A DNA stretch of 37,350 nucleotides from contig JAMPFF010000027.1 of NCBI GenBank assembly GCA_023664605.1, positions 1 through 37,350 of the forward strand, given 5' to 3'. Positions within the stretch are counted from its first letter, which is position 1, and the number at the start of each line of letters is the position of its first letter. The translations under genes and the position numbers were made by a program. Below the pieces are notes generated by a model. The model had not been told where the DNA came from. It ran no database searches and was given only the letters and a program-made list of their open reading frames with translations. This document shows, piece after piece, positions 15,121 through 23,083 of the stretch. This stretch comes from Clostridium sp. (GTDB taxonomy: Bacteria; Bacillota; Clostridia; Lachnospirales; Lachnospiraceae).

Positions 15121-16641
15121 GTGAGCGCACAATTTTCTTCGGAACAACTGGATAGATTGAAATCTGCTATGGCGAAGCTGCGTGAAACAACGGAGCCTGA
15201 ATTTGTTGCGGCCGAAGAGATAGCTGTGGATGTGCAGCAAGAGGAAGAAGAAGAGGGTCTCTTAGCCAAAGGCACTTATTTAAAAGTGGATGAGGACGAA
15301 ATGGCGGCATGGCTCTATCTGACGCCTCCGGAACCGGATATGGAATACCGGAAACAGGATTTGATAGATTACTTAAGCCAGAACGGCGTGGTAGAGGGCT
15401 TACACCAGTCAAATCTTTCAGCCATTATCAAAAAGAAAGTGTATAACAGGGAGATTCTGGTTGCCAGAGGACGGGAGATACAAGACGGCGCGGACGGCTA
15501 CTTCGAGTATTTATTTACACCAGAGGAATACGGAGTACCCAAAATCAGGGAGGACGGCTCCGTCGATTATACGAATATCAATGCCTTGCAGAATGTCAGG
15601 GCAGGGGAGAAAGTAGCGCTTTATCATCCGGCCATACAGTCGGTGGATGGCGTTACCGTGCTTGGTAACGTGATGCAGGGCAAGCTCTATCGCGATTTAC
15701 CGCCGATGCGCGGCAAGGGCATCCGACGGGAGGATGAGAGTTACTATGCGCAGTCCGATGGTAAGATTGAGGTAAAAGACGGTAAGATTGATATCCAGAA
15801 CGTGCATGAGATTATGGGCGACGTCGATATGATTATCGGCAAGGTGGAGTTTTTCGGCGATATTATCATTAATGGGAACGTAGAAGAGGGCGTTACGATA
15901 CGCGCCGGCAGAAATATTGAGATTCACGGTTCTACGAGTATGGCAAACCTGTATGCGGGCGGCGATATTATCCTATCCCGCGGTATTCAGGGAGGCAACA
16001 AAGCAAAAGTATCGGCCAGAGGCAGCGTATATGCGGAATTTATCGAGCATACGAACATAGAAGCGGGCGGTATAGTACAGGCCAATATCATCATGAACTC
16101 CAATATCTTAGCAAAGGATAAAGTGGTTGCAACCGGGAAAAAAGGCGCGATTATCGGCGGTTATGTCAATGCCCTGAAAGGCGTGGAAGCGTCTAACGCA
16201 GGTAACGTTGCGGAAATTAAGACGATTATCCACTGCGGTTATGAGGCGCAGACGCATGAGCAGCTCCTTGCTATCAAGCGGCAGGAGACCGATATCAAAG
16301 CCAAGATTGCGGAACTGGTTGACACCATGACGGAGGCTCTCCGTGAAAAGCGTATGCGCGGCGCGCAGACGTCAGATGAGACCGAGAAGAAGATTTTAGG
16401 CTGGAACAAGATGAAAGACCAGTATTTCCAGCAGCTTGACAAAGTCGAAAGCGAACGCAAGAGTCTGGAAGAGATGGTCGAACAGAGTAAGGGTTCGGAA
16501 ATTAAGATAGACGGTAATATATACCGGGGCGTTGTTATCTGTGTCAATGCGGAACAGATGATGATTGAGAGAAATACTTGTTATATGAAGTACAATGCCG
16601 ACAAAGGAGTGATAGAAGGCAGTGTCATTATACATAACTGA
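15121..16641 (+). CDS. FapA/DUF342 family protein
   Basis: A 506-residue protein of the FapA (flagellar assembly protein A, DUF342) family, whose role in Firmicutes is not settled. The N-terminal region to about 130 is acidic and variable. Then comes the conserved part with NVRAGEKVALYHPAIQSVDG, followed by a right-handed beta-helix with short repeats (DVDMIIGKVEFFGDIIINGN, NIEIHGSTSMANLYAGGDII, ARGSVYAEFIEHTNIEAGG). A coiled coil follows (KIAELVDTMTEALREKRM onward). I chose GTG 15121, which has AGGAGG eight bases upstream; a GTG at 15112 overlaps that site. It is followed by folC with a 20-base overlap, so it belongs to the valS-folC operon. Confidence 0.9.
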   Translation: MSAQFSSEQLDRLKSAMAKLRETTEPEFVAAEEIAVDVQQEEEEEGLLAKGTYLKVDEDEMAAWLYLTPPEPDMEYRKQDLIDYLSQNGVVEGLHQSNLSAIIKKKVYNREILVARGREIQDGADGYFEYLFTPEEYGVPKIREDGSVDYTNINALQNVRAGEKVALYHPAIQSVDGVTVLGNVMQGKLYRDLPPMRGKGIRREDESYYAQSDGKIEVKDGKIDIQNVHEIMGDVDMIIGKVEFFGDIIINGNVEEGVTIRAGRNIEIHGSTSMANLYAGGDIILSRGIQGGNKAKVSARGSVYAEFIEHTNIEAGGIVQANIIMNSNILAKDKVVATGKKGAIIGGYVNALKGVEASNAGNVAEIKTIIHCGYEAQTHEQLLAIKRQETDIKAKIAELVDTMTEALREKRMRGAQTSDETEKKILGWNKMKDQYFQQLDKVESERKSLEEMVEQSKGSEIKIDGNIYRGVVICVNAEQMMIERNTCYMKYNADKGVIEGSVIIHN

Positions 16642-17965
16642 TAACGTGGAAACTTATGAGGCGGCCAAGAACTATATTATGGAGCTTCCAAGGTTTACCA
16701 GAAAAAACAGCATGGAGCATACGAAACGCTTTTTAGGGCATCTTTGCTCTATGGAGGATTTGGATAAAATCAAGATTATTCATGTAGCAGGCACAAACGG
16801 AAAAGGTTCCGTTTGTGCTTATTTACATTCCATTTTACAGGAGGCGGGAATTTCTAACGGCATGTTTACCTCGCCGCATTTAGTGTCTATACGGGAACGT
16901 TTTTTGATAAACGGGCAAATGGCTTCAAAAGAAGATTTTTTATGGGCGTTTAGCCGGGTTGCCGACAAAATTTTCCATCTGCCGGATGATTTGGAAAAAG
17001 AGGGCTATCATCCGACTTTTTTTGAGTTTCTTTTTTTTATGGCTGTCGTGCTTTTTGTAAAATACCGCGTTCAATATATGATATTGGAGACCGGTCTGGG
17101 CGGCAGGCTGGATGCGACAAATGCCATTGATAAAAAAGAAGTGTGCGTTATTACGTCAATCGGCTATGACCATACGGAGTATCTCGGAGAGACGCTTCCC
17201 GAAATTGCAATGGAAAAAGCGGGAATTTTCAGGAAAAATGTACCGGCGGTCTATTTTGAAAAAGAAAAATCCGTGTCCGAAACATTGGAAAAATGCGCGG
17301 ATTTTGTAGGAACAAAGACGTTTTCGACATCTTTTCGGGCGATAAAAGAAATAAATAGTCATGATAAAACTATTGATTTTTCTCTCCAATCAAATTATTA
17401 TGGTTATATTAGGTTACGTGTGCCTACAATAGCGATGTATCAGATAGAAAATGCGGCGCTGGCGGTTACGGCGTTAGAAAAACTTCCCGACAGGGAGCTT
17501 ATTTCGACAGAGCAGATACAAAGCGGTATCGAGAAGATGCGCTGGGAGGCGAGGATGGAGGAGATAATGCCATCCGTTTACCTTGACGGCGCGCACAATA
17601 CCGACGGCATACGGGCATTTTTGCAGACAGTCAGGCAGGATGGCTGTAAGGGAAAGCGTTTACTGCTTTTTTCCATGGTAAAAGAAAAACAGTACCGGGA
17701 TGTTATGGATATGCTTGCAAAGTCCGGTTTGTTTAAAATAGTTGGCGTAGTGGCAATACTGGATAAGAGAGCCTTGCCGTTACGGGAGTTGGCAGATTAT
17801 TTCGGACAATATACCGAATTACAGATACGAACATATGACAGATTAGAAAGTGCCGTGCAGGATATGGCTGCGAGCCGTAAAGCGCAAGACAGAGTGTATA
17901 TTGTCGGTTCATTATATTTGGCGGGCGAAGTGAAAGCCCTTTTAAGGAGGCGCTTAGATGATTAA
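16622..17965 (+). CDS. folC: Folylpolyglutamate synthase / dihydrofolate synthase
   Basis: A 447-residue Mur-ligase-fold enzyme that adds glutamate to folates with ATP. The P-loop VAGTNGKGSVCAYLHSIL (about 54-71) is followed by the substrate-binding TSPHLVSIRERFLINGQ, the LETGLGGRLDATN block and a C-terminal domain with VYLDGAHNTDG. Length fits FolC (about 430). The GTG start overlaps the end of fapA; AAAGGAG is 12 bases upstream, rather far, so a slightly later start is possible. The last codons overlap the next small gene. Confidence 0.96.
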   Translation: MSLYITDNVETYEAAKNYIMELPRFTRKNSMEHTKRFLGHLCSMEDLDKIKIIHVAGTNGKGSVCAYLHSILQEAGISNGMFTSPHLVSIRERFLINGQMASKEDFLWAFSRVADKIFHLPDDLEKEGYHPTFFEFLFFMAVVLFVKYRVQYMILETGLGGRLDATNAIDKKEVCVITSIGYDHTEYLGETLPEIAMEKAGIFRKNVPAVYFEKEKSVSETLEKCADFVGTKTFSTSFRAIKEINSHDKTIDFSLQSNYYGYIRLRVPTIAMYQIENAALAVTALEKLPDRELISTEQIQSGIEKMRWEARMEEIMPSVYLDGAHNTDGIRAFLQTVRQDGCKGKRLLLFSMVKEKQYRDVMDMLAKSGLFKIVGVVAILDKRALPLRELADYFGQYTELQIRTYDRLESAVQDMAASRKAQDRVYIVGSLYLAGEVKALLRRRLDD

Positions 17966-18104
17966 TTTTGAAGAAGAGTTAAAGAAGTTTCATCCAAGCC
18001 TTGAAGTGGAAGACGCGGAAGAGGCGATTTACAATCAGGATTTGACAGATATGGCGGATTTAATGGTAAAAGTGGTAAAGGATTCAAAATCGGCAAAAGA
18101 ATAA
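17958..18104 (+). CDS. Small conserved-type acidic protein after folC (48 residues)
   Basis: A 48-residue frame beginning MINFEEELKKFHPSLEVEDA and ending KDSKSAKE, rich in Glu and Asp and predicted to be helical. AAGGAGG sits seven bases before the ATG, and the start overlaps the folC stop by eight bases, so translation is very probably coupled. I recall similar short frames after folC in Lachnospiraceae but cannot verify this. No function can be given. Confidence 0.8.
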   Translation: MINFEEELKKFHPSLEVEDAEEAIYNQDLTDMADLMVKVVKDSKSAKE

Positions 18105-18146
18105 CGAAGCTTGTGGATGAGGAAAGGAACAGGGACAAAATAACAG

Positions 18147-19571
18147 ATGAAATGTTACAATTGCGGATGCGACTTGTCCGGACACGATTTTTGTACCGGC
18201 TGCGGCGCCGATGTATCCCTTTACAAGAAGATTATATATATATCCAACCGTTTTTATAACGACGGTCTGGAGAAAGCGAATGTCAGGGATTTAACCGGCG
18301 CGATTTCAAGTCTGCGTCAGAGTTTGAAATTTGATAAAAATAATGTGGAAGCAAGAAATTTATTAGGGTTGGTTTATTTTGAGACCGGAGAAGTGGTGGC
18401 GGCTCTTAGCGAATGGGTTATCAGTAAGAACCTGCGGCCGAAGAAAAACATAGCGGACGATTACATCGATATGATACAGACCAATCCGACAAGGTTAGAC
18501 ACTATCAATCAGACAATTAAAAAATACAACCAGGCGCTGACCTACTGTAATCAGGACAGCCCTGACCTTGCGATTATACAGTTAAAAAAGGTGCTGTCGC
18601 TAAATCCGAAATTTATTCGGGCGCATCAGCTTCTGGCGCTTCTTTATATTAATGGGGAAGAATGGGAAAAAGCTAAAAGGGAACTGACAAAATGCGTGCA
18701 GATTGACACGAACAATACGGTTACGCTGCGCTATCTGAAAGAAGTTGACGAAATGCTTCTGCCGGAAGAGGGCGTCAAGACCAACAATAAGAAGAAAAAA
18801 CGCTCGGAGGATGTTGTCAAATACCAAAGCGGTAACGAAACCATTATTCAGCCCGTCAATATCAAGGAGGGCAAGGGCGTAGGTTCCTTATTGAATCTGG
18901 GAGTCGGCCTTCTTATCGGTATTGCGATTGCCGTATGTCTGATTCTTCCGGCGCGGATTCAGACGGCGAAGGCGGGGATTAACGATGATTTGCGTCTGGT
19001 AAGCGAGCAGTTGGATGCCAAGAACGCGACGATTGACGAGCTGGAACAGCAGTTAAATGAACTGCGGGATGCCAAGAGCGCGTTGGAGCAGGATTTGGAT
19101 GCCTATATGGGGAAAGACAACAATCTTCCGGCTTATGATATTCTGCTGAAAGCCGCGGATGCCTACTTAACGAATGCGGAAGACGTGATTACCGTTGCCG
19201 ATTATCTTGAGGAAATCAATGCCATGGAGGAAGAATCGGAAGATCCGCAGGAGGAACGTTCCGAAGCCTATGAGAAGTTGTATAACACGATTCTGGCATT
19301 GATAGGGCCGACGGTGGCGGAGTCCTATTATGACGAGGGATATGAAGCATACAAGCAGGAAAATTACCAGGAGGCCATTCCTAACTTAGAACGGGCGTAT
19401 CAGTACGACGAGGCGAACGGGGAAGCGCTTTACTATCTGGCGAATTCTTATAACAGCGTAGGGCGCGGCGAAGACGCTATCGAAGCATATAAACTGGTGA
19501 TTGAGTTATTCCCCGGAACGGTGAAAGCAACAAAATCCGCTACGTTTCTGGCGGAGTTAGAGAGCGAATAG
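18147..19571 (+). CDS. Zinc-ribbon, TPR and coiled-coil membrane protein
   Basis: A 474-residue protein. It starts with a four-cysteine zinc ribbon (Cys3, Cys6, Cys16, Cys19). Tetratricopeptide repeats fill about residues 35-200 (AISSLRQSLKFDKNNVEARN, LAIIQLKKVLSLNPKFIRAH). A transmembrane segment lies at about 250-268 (LLNLGVGLLIGIAIAVCLI). A coiled coil follows, and two more TPR units lie near the C-terminus (YEAYKQENYQEAIPNLERAY). It probably scaffolds proteins at the membrane, with soluble domains on both sides. Partner unknown. It is the last gene of the valS-fapA-folC group, and a terminator follows. Confidence 0.85.
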   Translation: MKCYNCGCDLSGHDFCTGCGADVSLYKKIIYISNRFYNDGLEKANVRDLTGAISSLRQSLKFDKNNVEARNLLGLVYFETGEVVAALSEWVISKNLRPKKNIADDYIDMIQTNPTRLDTINQTIKKYNQALTYCNQDSPDLAIIQLKKVLSLNPKFIRAHQLLALLYINGEEWEKAKRELTKCVQIDTNNTVTLRYLKEVDEMLLPEEGVKTNNKKKKRSEDVVKYQSGNETIIQPVNIKEGKGVGSLLNLGVGLLIGIAIAVCLILPARIQTAKAGINDDLRLVSEQLDAKNATIDELEQQLNELRDAKSALEQDLDAYMGKDNNLPAYDILLKAADAYLTNAEDVITVADYLEEINAMEEESEDPQEERSEAYEKLYNTILALIGPTVAESYYDEGYEAYKQENYQEAIPNLERAYQYDEANGEALYYLANSYNSVGRGEDAIEAYKLVIELFPGTVKATKSATFLAELESE

Positions 19572-19606
19572 AATACCGACAGGTTATATCAATATGATTA
19601 CCATAC

Positions 19607-19645
19607 AAAAGAGAACAGGAAGATTTCTTGTTCTCTTTTTTTGTG
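19607..19645 (+). terminator. Terminator after the TPR gene
   Basis: AAAAGAGAACAGGAA and TTCTTGTTCTCTTTT form a long stem ending in a T-rich run. It separates the folC-TPR group from the spoIIA operon. Confidence 0.85.
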
Positions 19646-19679
19646 TAAGAATCTAATATTTTAACGAAAGGGGAAGACA

Positions 19680-19988
19680 ATGGAAGAGGAATTTAAAGTA
19701 ATTGACAACTATCTAATGATAAGGATGCCGGATGAAATCGACCATCATCACTCGGTTGACATAAGTAAAAGAGCCGACCGCTATATCATGGAATCCAAAG
19801 TCGGAAACGTTGTTTTTGATTTTGAAAGGACAACCTTTATGGATAGTTCGGGAATCGGCATTATTGTGGGAAGATATAAGAAAATATCCTGTTTTGGCGG
19901 CAAGGTGTTTGCGATTAACGTAGGAAACCGCGTGCGCAGGATTTTGATGCTATCAGGGTTACATAATATAGTAGAAATCATGGAGTGA
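19680..19988 (+). CDS. spoIIAA: Anti-sigma F factor antagonist
   Basis: A 102-residue STAS-domain protein that frees sigma F by binding SpoIIAB when unphosphorylated, in the forespore. The phosphorylation site is visible in FMDSSGIGIIVGRYK (Ser56/Ser57, corresponding to Ser58 of Bacillus subtilis), and the KVFAINVGNRVRRILMLSGL tail is typical. The ATG is preceded by AAAGGGG. It is first of the spoIIAA-spoIIAB-sigF operon. Confidence 0.97.
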   Translation: MEEEFKVIDNYLMIRMPDEIDHHHSVDISKRADRYIMESKVGNVVFDFERTTFMDSSGIGIIVGRYKKISCFGGKVFAINVGNRVRRILMLSGLHNIVEIME

Positions 19989-20006
19989 AACGGAAAGGAG
20001 ATATAG

Positions 20007-20486
20007 ATGATAGAGATTGTAAACTGGAATCAGAATACACAGATAAAGAATGAAATGAGGCTGGAATTTCGGGCTGTTTCCGATAATGAGTCGTTTGCCA
20101 GAACGGCGGTAGCGGCCTTTGTGACGCAGCTTAATCCGACGTTGGAAGAAATTTCGGATGTTAAGACCGCAGTTTCGGAAGCCGTGACAAATGCCATTAT
20201 CCATGGATACGACGGGGAGAAAAATGAAGATAATAAGGTGTGGATTCACTGTCTGATAAAAAATGATGTGCTGGAAGTGGAAATACGGGATATGGGAGTC
20301 GGTATTGAAAATGTGGAAAAAGCAATGGAGCCGCTCTATACGACGAAGCCGGAACTGGAACGCTCCGGCATGGGATTTTCCTTTATGGAGGCTTTTATGG
20401 ACGATTTGGAGGTCGTTTCCGAAGTGGGGCAGGGAACGACGGTACATATGGTGAAAAAACTGGGAACAAGCCCATGGATAAGTTGA
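20007..20486 (+). CDS. spoIIAB: Anti-sigma F factor (serine kinase)
   Basis: A 159-residue GHKL-fold kinase that both holds sigma F inactive and phosphorylates SpoIIAA. The N box is [19 protein letters not shown], the G1 box is [15 protein letters not shown], and the G2 region is [16 protein letters not shown]. It is slightly longer than the Bacillus protein (146). AAAGGAG lies before the ATG. The stop codon lies inside the first hairpin of the leader element that precedes sigF. Confidence 0.97.
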   Translation: MIEIVNWNQNTQIKNEMRLEFRAVSDNESFARTAVAAFVTQLNPTLEEISDVKTAVSEAVTNAIIHGYDGEKNEDNKVWIHCLIKNDVLEVEIRDMGVGIENVEKAMEPLYTTKPELERSGMGFSFMEAFMDDLEVVSEVGQGTTVHMVKKLGTSPWIS

Positions 20487-20571
20487 AAATTATCAATTTT
20501 CAGCTGCAAATTTGCGCATGATGCGCAAATTCGCGTGTTGTGAAATGGATAAGGGTTGAGCAAGAAAGGAG
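20482..20571 (+). repeat. Two-hairpin leader element, copy E (before sigF)
   Basis: First hairpin GTTGAAAAT/ATTTTCAGC (20482-20504), overlapping the spoIIAB stop. Second hairpin about 20506-20534, arms AAATTTGCGCA and TGCGCAAATT. A tail follows with GGGTTGAGCAAGAAAGGAG (20553-20571), corresponding to the AGGYTGAGGAAAGG of other copies but separated by about 20 extra bases. The layout equals copies B and C, with base changes on both sides of the stems. Confidence 0.65.
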
Positions 20572-20585
20572 TCTTGAATTGGTTT

Positions 20586-21377
20586 ATGGAAGAAACTGCC
20601 GTATTGATTGAACGTTCACAGGCAGGAGATAAAAAAGCAAGAGAGAGACTGATAGAGGAGAATCTGGGGCTGGTGCGGCATATCGTAAAACGTTTTCTGG
20701 ACAGGGGATATGATGCGGAGGATTTGTTCCAAATCGGCTGTATAGGACTGATGAAAGCGATAGATAAGTTTGACTTACATTTCGATGTAAAGTTATCAAC
20801 GTACGCCGTGCCAATGATACAAGGTGAAATCAAGCGGTTTTTGCGGGATGACGGCATGGTGAAAGTAAGCCGCACATTAAAAGAAAACGGGTGGAAGATA
20901 AAGCAGGCGGCGGAGAAACTTTCCCACGCCTATGGACGGGAAGCTACGTTATCGGAGTTATCACAACAAACGGGGCTTAGTGTGGAAGATATTGTATTGG
21001 CGTTAGATGCCAATGTGGAGGTGGAATCCATTTATAAGTCGGTCTATCAGTCGGACGGCAATGAAATCTATCTGGTAGACCAGGTGGTCGGAGAAGCCGG
21101 CGGCGTAGGGCATTCCGTATTATCCGGCGGCATATGCGCTCAAACAAACGTCTGCGAAGATACGGAAAAAGAAAGACTTTTGAATCATATGCTGTTACAG
21201 CAGCTTATGGAGGGATTGGAGGAAAGGGAAAGGGAACTCATCCGCCTGCGCTATTTTCAGGATAAGACGCAGATGGAAGTAGCAAAAGAAATGGGTATCA
21301 GCCAGGTGCAGGTCAGCCGCATGGAGAAAAAAATCCTGCTGCGGATGCGGGAAGAGGTGTGCGCGTGTCCCGGATAG
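20586..21377 (+). CDS. sigF: RNA polymerase sigma-F factor
   Basis: A 263-residue sporulation sigma factor that directs early forespore transcription. Region 2 is clear (LVRHIVKRFLDRGYDAEDLF, QIGCIGLMKAIDKFD, LSTYAVPMIQGEIKRFLRDD), as is region 3 (ATLSELSQQTGLSVEDI) and region 4 (KTQMEVAKEMGISQVQVSRM). The start is uncertain: ATG 20586 gives MEETAVLIERSQAGDKKA, which fits the family; TTG at 20574 and 20556 are in frame. AAAGGAG at 20565-20571 is 14 bases before 20586 but only two before the TTG at 20574. Between region 3 and 4 there is an unusual Gly/Ser/Cys insertion (GEAGGVGHSVLSGGICAQTN). Confidence 0.96.
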   Translation: MEETAVLIERSQAGDKKARERLIEENLGLVRHIVKRFLDRGYDAEDLFQIGCIGLMKAIDKFDLHFDVKLSTYAVPMIQGEIKRFLRDDGMVKVSRTLKENGWKIKQAAEKLSHAYGREATLSELSQQTGLSVEDIVLALDANVEVESIYKSVYQSDGNEIYLVDQVVGEAGGVGHSVLSGGICAQTNVCEDTEKERLLNHMLLQQLMEGLEERERELIRLRYFQDKTQMEVAKEMGISQVQVSRMEKKILLRMREEVCACPG

Positions 21378-21406
21378 CCGCGTTGGAAAGCAAAATTTGT
21401 ATTTCC

Positions 21407-21435
21407 TTGTAAAAAAAGGGAATGAGGTATATAAT
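21407..21435 (+). promoter_or_regulatory. Promoter of the aldo/keto reductase gene
   Basis: TTGTAA (21407-21412), 17-base spacer, TATAAT (21430-21435). Confidence 0.75.
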
Positions 21436-21489
21436 AAAAAGGACACCGAAAATTTTGTAAGCAGAAGAAAAGGATATGGTTAGAAAAAA

Positions 21490-22668
21490 ATGAATTATCG
21501 CACAGATAAATACGGGAATAGAATTTCGGTTCTGGGTTATGGTTGTATGCGTTTTACGCAGAGTGGCGGAAAGATTGATTTGGACAAAGCAGAACAGGAA
21601 ATTCTGGAAGCTTACCGCGCCGGTGTCAATTATTTCGATACAGCTTATATATATCCCGGGAGCGAGGATGCGCTTGGAAAGATACTGGAGAAAAACCAGA
21701 TTCGGGATAAAGTGAGTATTGCAACAAAACTGCCGCATTACCTGATTAAGAAATCTGACAGTATAGAGAAGTACTTTTTAGAACAGTTAAAAAGACTGCG
21801 TACGGACTATGTGGACTACTATTTGATGCACATGCTGACAGATGTTAAGACATGGGATAAATTAAAAGAACTTGGCATTTTGGAATGGCTCGAAGATAAG
21901 AAAAAAAGCGGAGCCATCCGGCAGGTTGGTTTTTCCTATCATGGCAATTCAGATATGTTCTGTGAACTGATAGATGCCTATGACTGGGACTTCTGCCAGA
22001 TACAGTACAATTATCTGGACGAGCATTCGCAGGCGGGGCGTAAGGGTCTTATGTATGCCGCCTCGAAAAAGATACCGGTTATTATAATGGAACCTCTAAG
22101 GGGCGGCAAACTGGTCGGTCAGTTACCGGAAGAAGCGAAACGCCTGTTTGCAGAATATCCGATAAAGCGCAGTCCGGCAGAATGGGCATTCCGCTGGCTC
22201 TGGAACCAGCCGGAGGTCACTTGTGTGTTATCCGGCATGAATTCTTTGGAAATGGTAAAGGAGAATGTCAGGACAGCTGCAGAAGCGCAGATTGGAGAAT
22301 TTACAGAGGCTGATGAGAAGCTGTTGGGCGATGTAGTACGAGCTATCAATGCAAAAGTAAAAGTCGGCTGTACGGGATGCCGCTATTGTATGCCGTGTCC
22401 GAAAAATGTGGATATACCGGAGACGTTTGCGGCTTATAACAGACGCTATACCGACGGGAAAAGAGCGGCGGTTATAGAATATTTTATGTGTACGGCGCTG
22501 CGCAAAGACTCTTCGGCAGCCTCAAACTGCATGGAATGCGGAAAATGCGAGGCGCACTGTCCGCAGCATATCGAAATCAGAAAAGAACTAAAGAACGCCC
22601 GCAAGGAACTGGAAGGACCGTTATATAGGATAGCGCGTAAGGCGGTGCAGCTTTTGAAACTGTACTGA
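21490..22668 (+). CDS. Aldo/keto reductase with C-terminal 4Fe-4S ferredoxin domain
   Basis: A 392-residue protein. Residues 1-280 form the (beta/alpha)8 aldo/keto reductase barrel, with the catalytic tetrad visible as Asp50, Tyr55, Lys80 and His114 (YFDTAYIYPGSE, ATKLPH, YYLMHM). From about 290 on, two cysteine clusters appear: CTGCRYCMPCPKNVDIP and CMECGKCEAHCPQHIEI, as in ferredoxin-like binding of [4Fe-4S] clusters. This fused type is common in anaerobes, where it may couple carbonyl reduction to ferredoxin-type electron carriers; the substrate is unknown. It stands alone with a good promoter, and the leader element copy B follows its stop. Confidence 0.94.
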   Translation: MNYRTDKYGNRISVLGYGCMRFTQSGGKIDLDKAEQEILEAYRAGVNYFDTAYIYPGSEDALGKILEKNQIRDKVSIATKLPHYLIKKSDSIEKYFLEQLKRLRTDYVDYYLMHMLTDVKTWDKLKELGILEWLEDKKKSGAIRQVGFSYHGNSDMFCELIDAYDWDFCQIQYNYLDEHSQAGRKGLMYAASKKIPVIIMEPLRGGKLVGQLPEEAKRLFAEYPIKRSPAEWAFRWLWNQPEVTCVLSGMNSLEMVKENVRTAAEAQIGEFTEADEKLLGDVVRAINAKVKVGCTGCRYCMPCPKNVDIPETFAAYNRRYTDGKRAAVIEYFMCTALRKDSSAASNCMECGKCEAHCPQHIEIRKELKNARKELEGPLYRIARKAVQLLKLY

Positions 22669-22694
22669 AAGAGAATATAGGAAGAGGTGAAAAG

Positions 22695-22802
22695 GTTGAA
22701 AGAATAAATTCTTTCAACCACGAGTTTGTGTTGACGTTTGCAACGCCAGACACAAACATCGCAGGCTGAGAAAGGAGCATGGGTATAGAAATGGAAAAAT
22801 AA
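22695..22802 (+). repeat. Two-hairpin leader element, copy B, followed by a 7-codon frame
   Basis: First hairpin GTTGAAAGAAT/ATTCTTTCAAC (22695-22718). Second hairpin (22721-22761), outer arms CGAGTTTGTGT/ACACAAACATCG and inner CGTT/AACG. The tail AGGCTGAGAAAGGAG follows at 22763-22777. The tail leads into ATG GGT ATA GAA ATG GAA AAA TAA (22779-22802), so no real gene follows. The start-codon region resembles that of copy A, which does serve a gene. Confidence 0.7.
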
Positions 22803-22836
22803 TCTGCTTTTGAAACATGAAGATGGAAAAACGAGG

Positions 22837-22872
22837 AAACATTTGTGTGATTGCGTAGAATGTTTGTTTTTT
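22837..22872 (+). terminator. Possible terminator downstream of copy B
   Basis: AAACATT (22837-22843) and AATGTTT (22859-22865) bracket a 15-base loop and are followed by GTTTTTTG. The stem is short, so this is a moderate call. Confidence 0.45.
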
Positions 22873-22985
22873 GTCATGTTGCCAAAAGTGGGTTATGTTT
22901 CTGGACTTCCCTCTTTTTTTCGTGTTATTTTATCATAATTTTTAAAATAGTTTACAATAAAAAGAGCAGGAATCGGGTAAGAGAC

Positions 22986-23030
22986 ATGATGCAGAATCGT
23001 TTGGCAGCAGACGGTTCTTTTTTTGCGTAG
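22986..23030 (+). CDS. 14-residue leader peptide of the ABC-F attenuator
   Basis: ATG ATG CAG AAT CGT TTG GCA GCA GAC GGT ... TTT GCG TAG encodes MMQNRLAADGSFFA. The frame is laid directly over the terminator hairpin at 22993-23024. A ribosome stalled by a drug on this frame would keep the hairpin from forming. Short leader frames of this type are known before ABC-F and other ribosome-protection genes; here it is inferred from layout. The ribosome binding site is weak (GGAATCGGG, 22969-22977 region). Confidence 0.55.
   Translation: MMQNRLAADGSFFA
22993..23024 (+). terminator. Attenuator hairpin before the ABC-F gene
   Basis: AGAATCGT (22993-23000) pairs with ACGGTTCT (23011-23018) and is followed by TTTTTT. 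A second similar stem, GAATC/GGTTC, lies at about 23043-23058, close before the gene, and could compete as an anti-terminator. Confidence 0.65.
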
Positions 23031-23083
23031 TCATAGGCGACGGAATCGGCAGCGGTTCTGTATGGAAAGAAAGGCGGGTATCT

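Noticed and set aside
19617-19655. Sigma-H type promoter before spoIIAA
   Set aside because: An AGGA and a GAAT element are both present but about 30 bases apart, too far for the sigma-H pattern.
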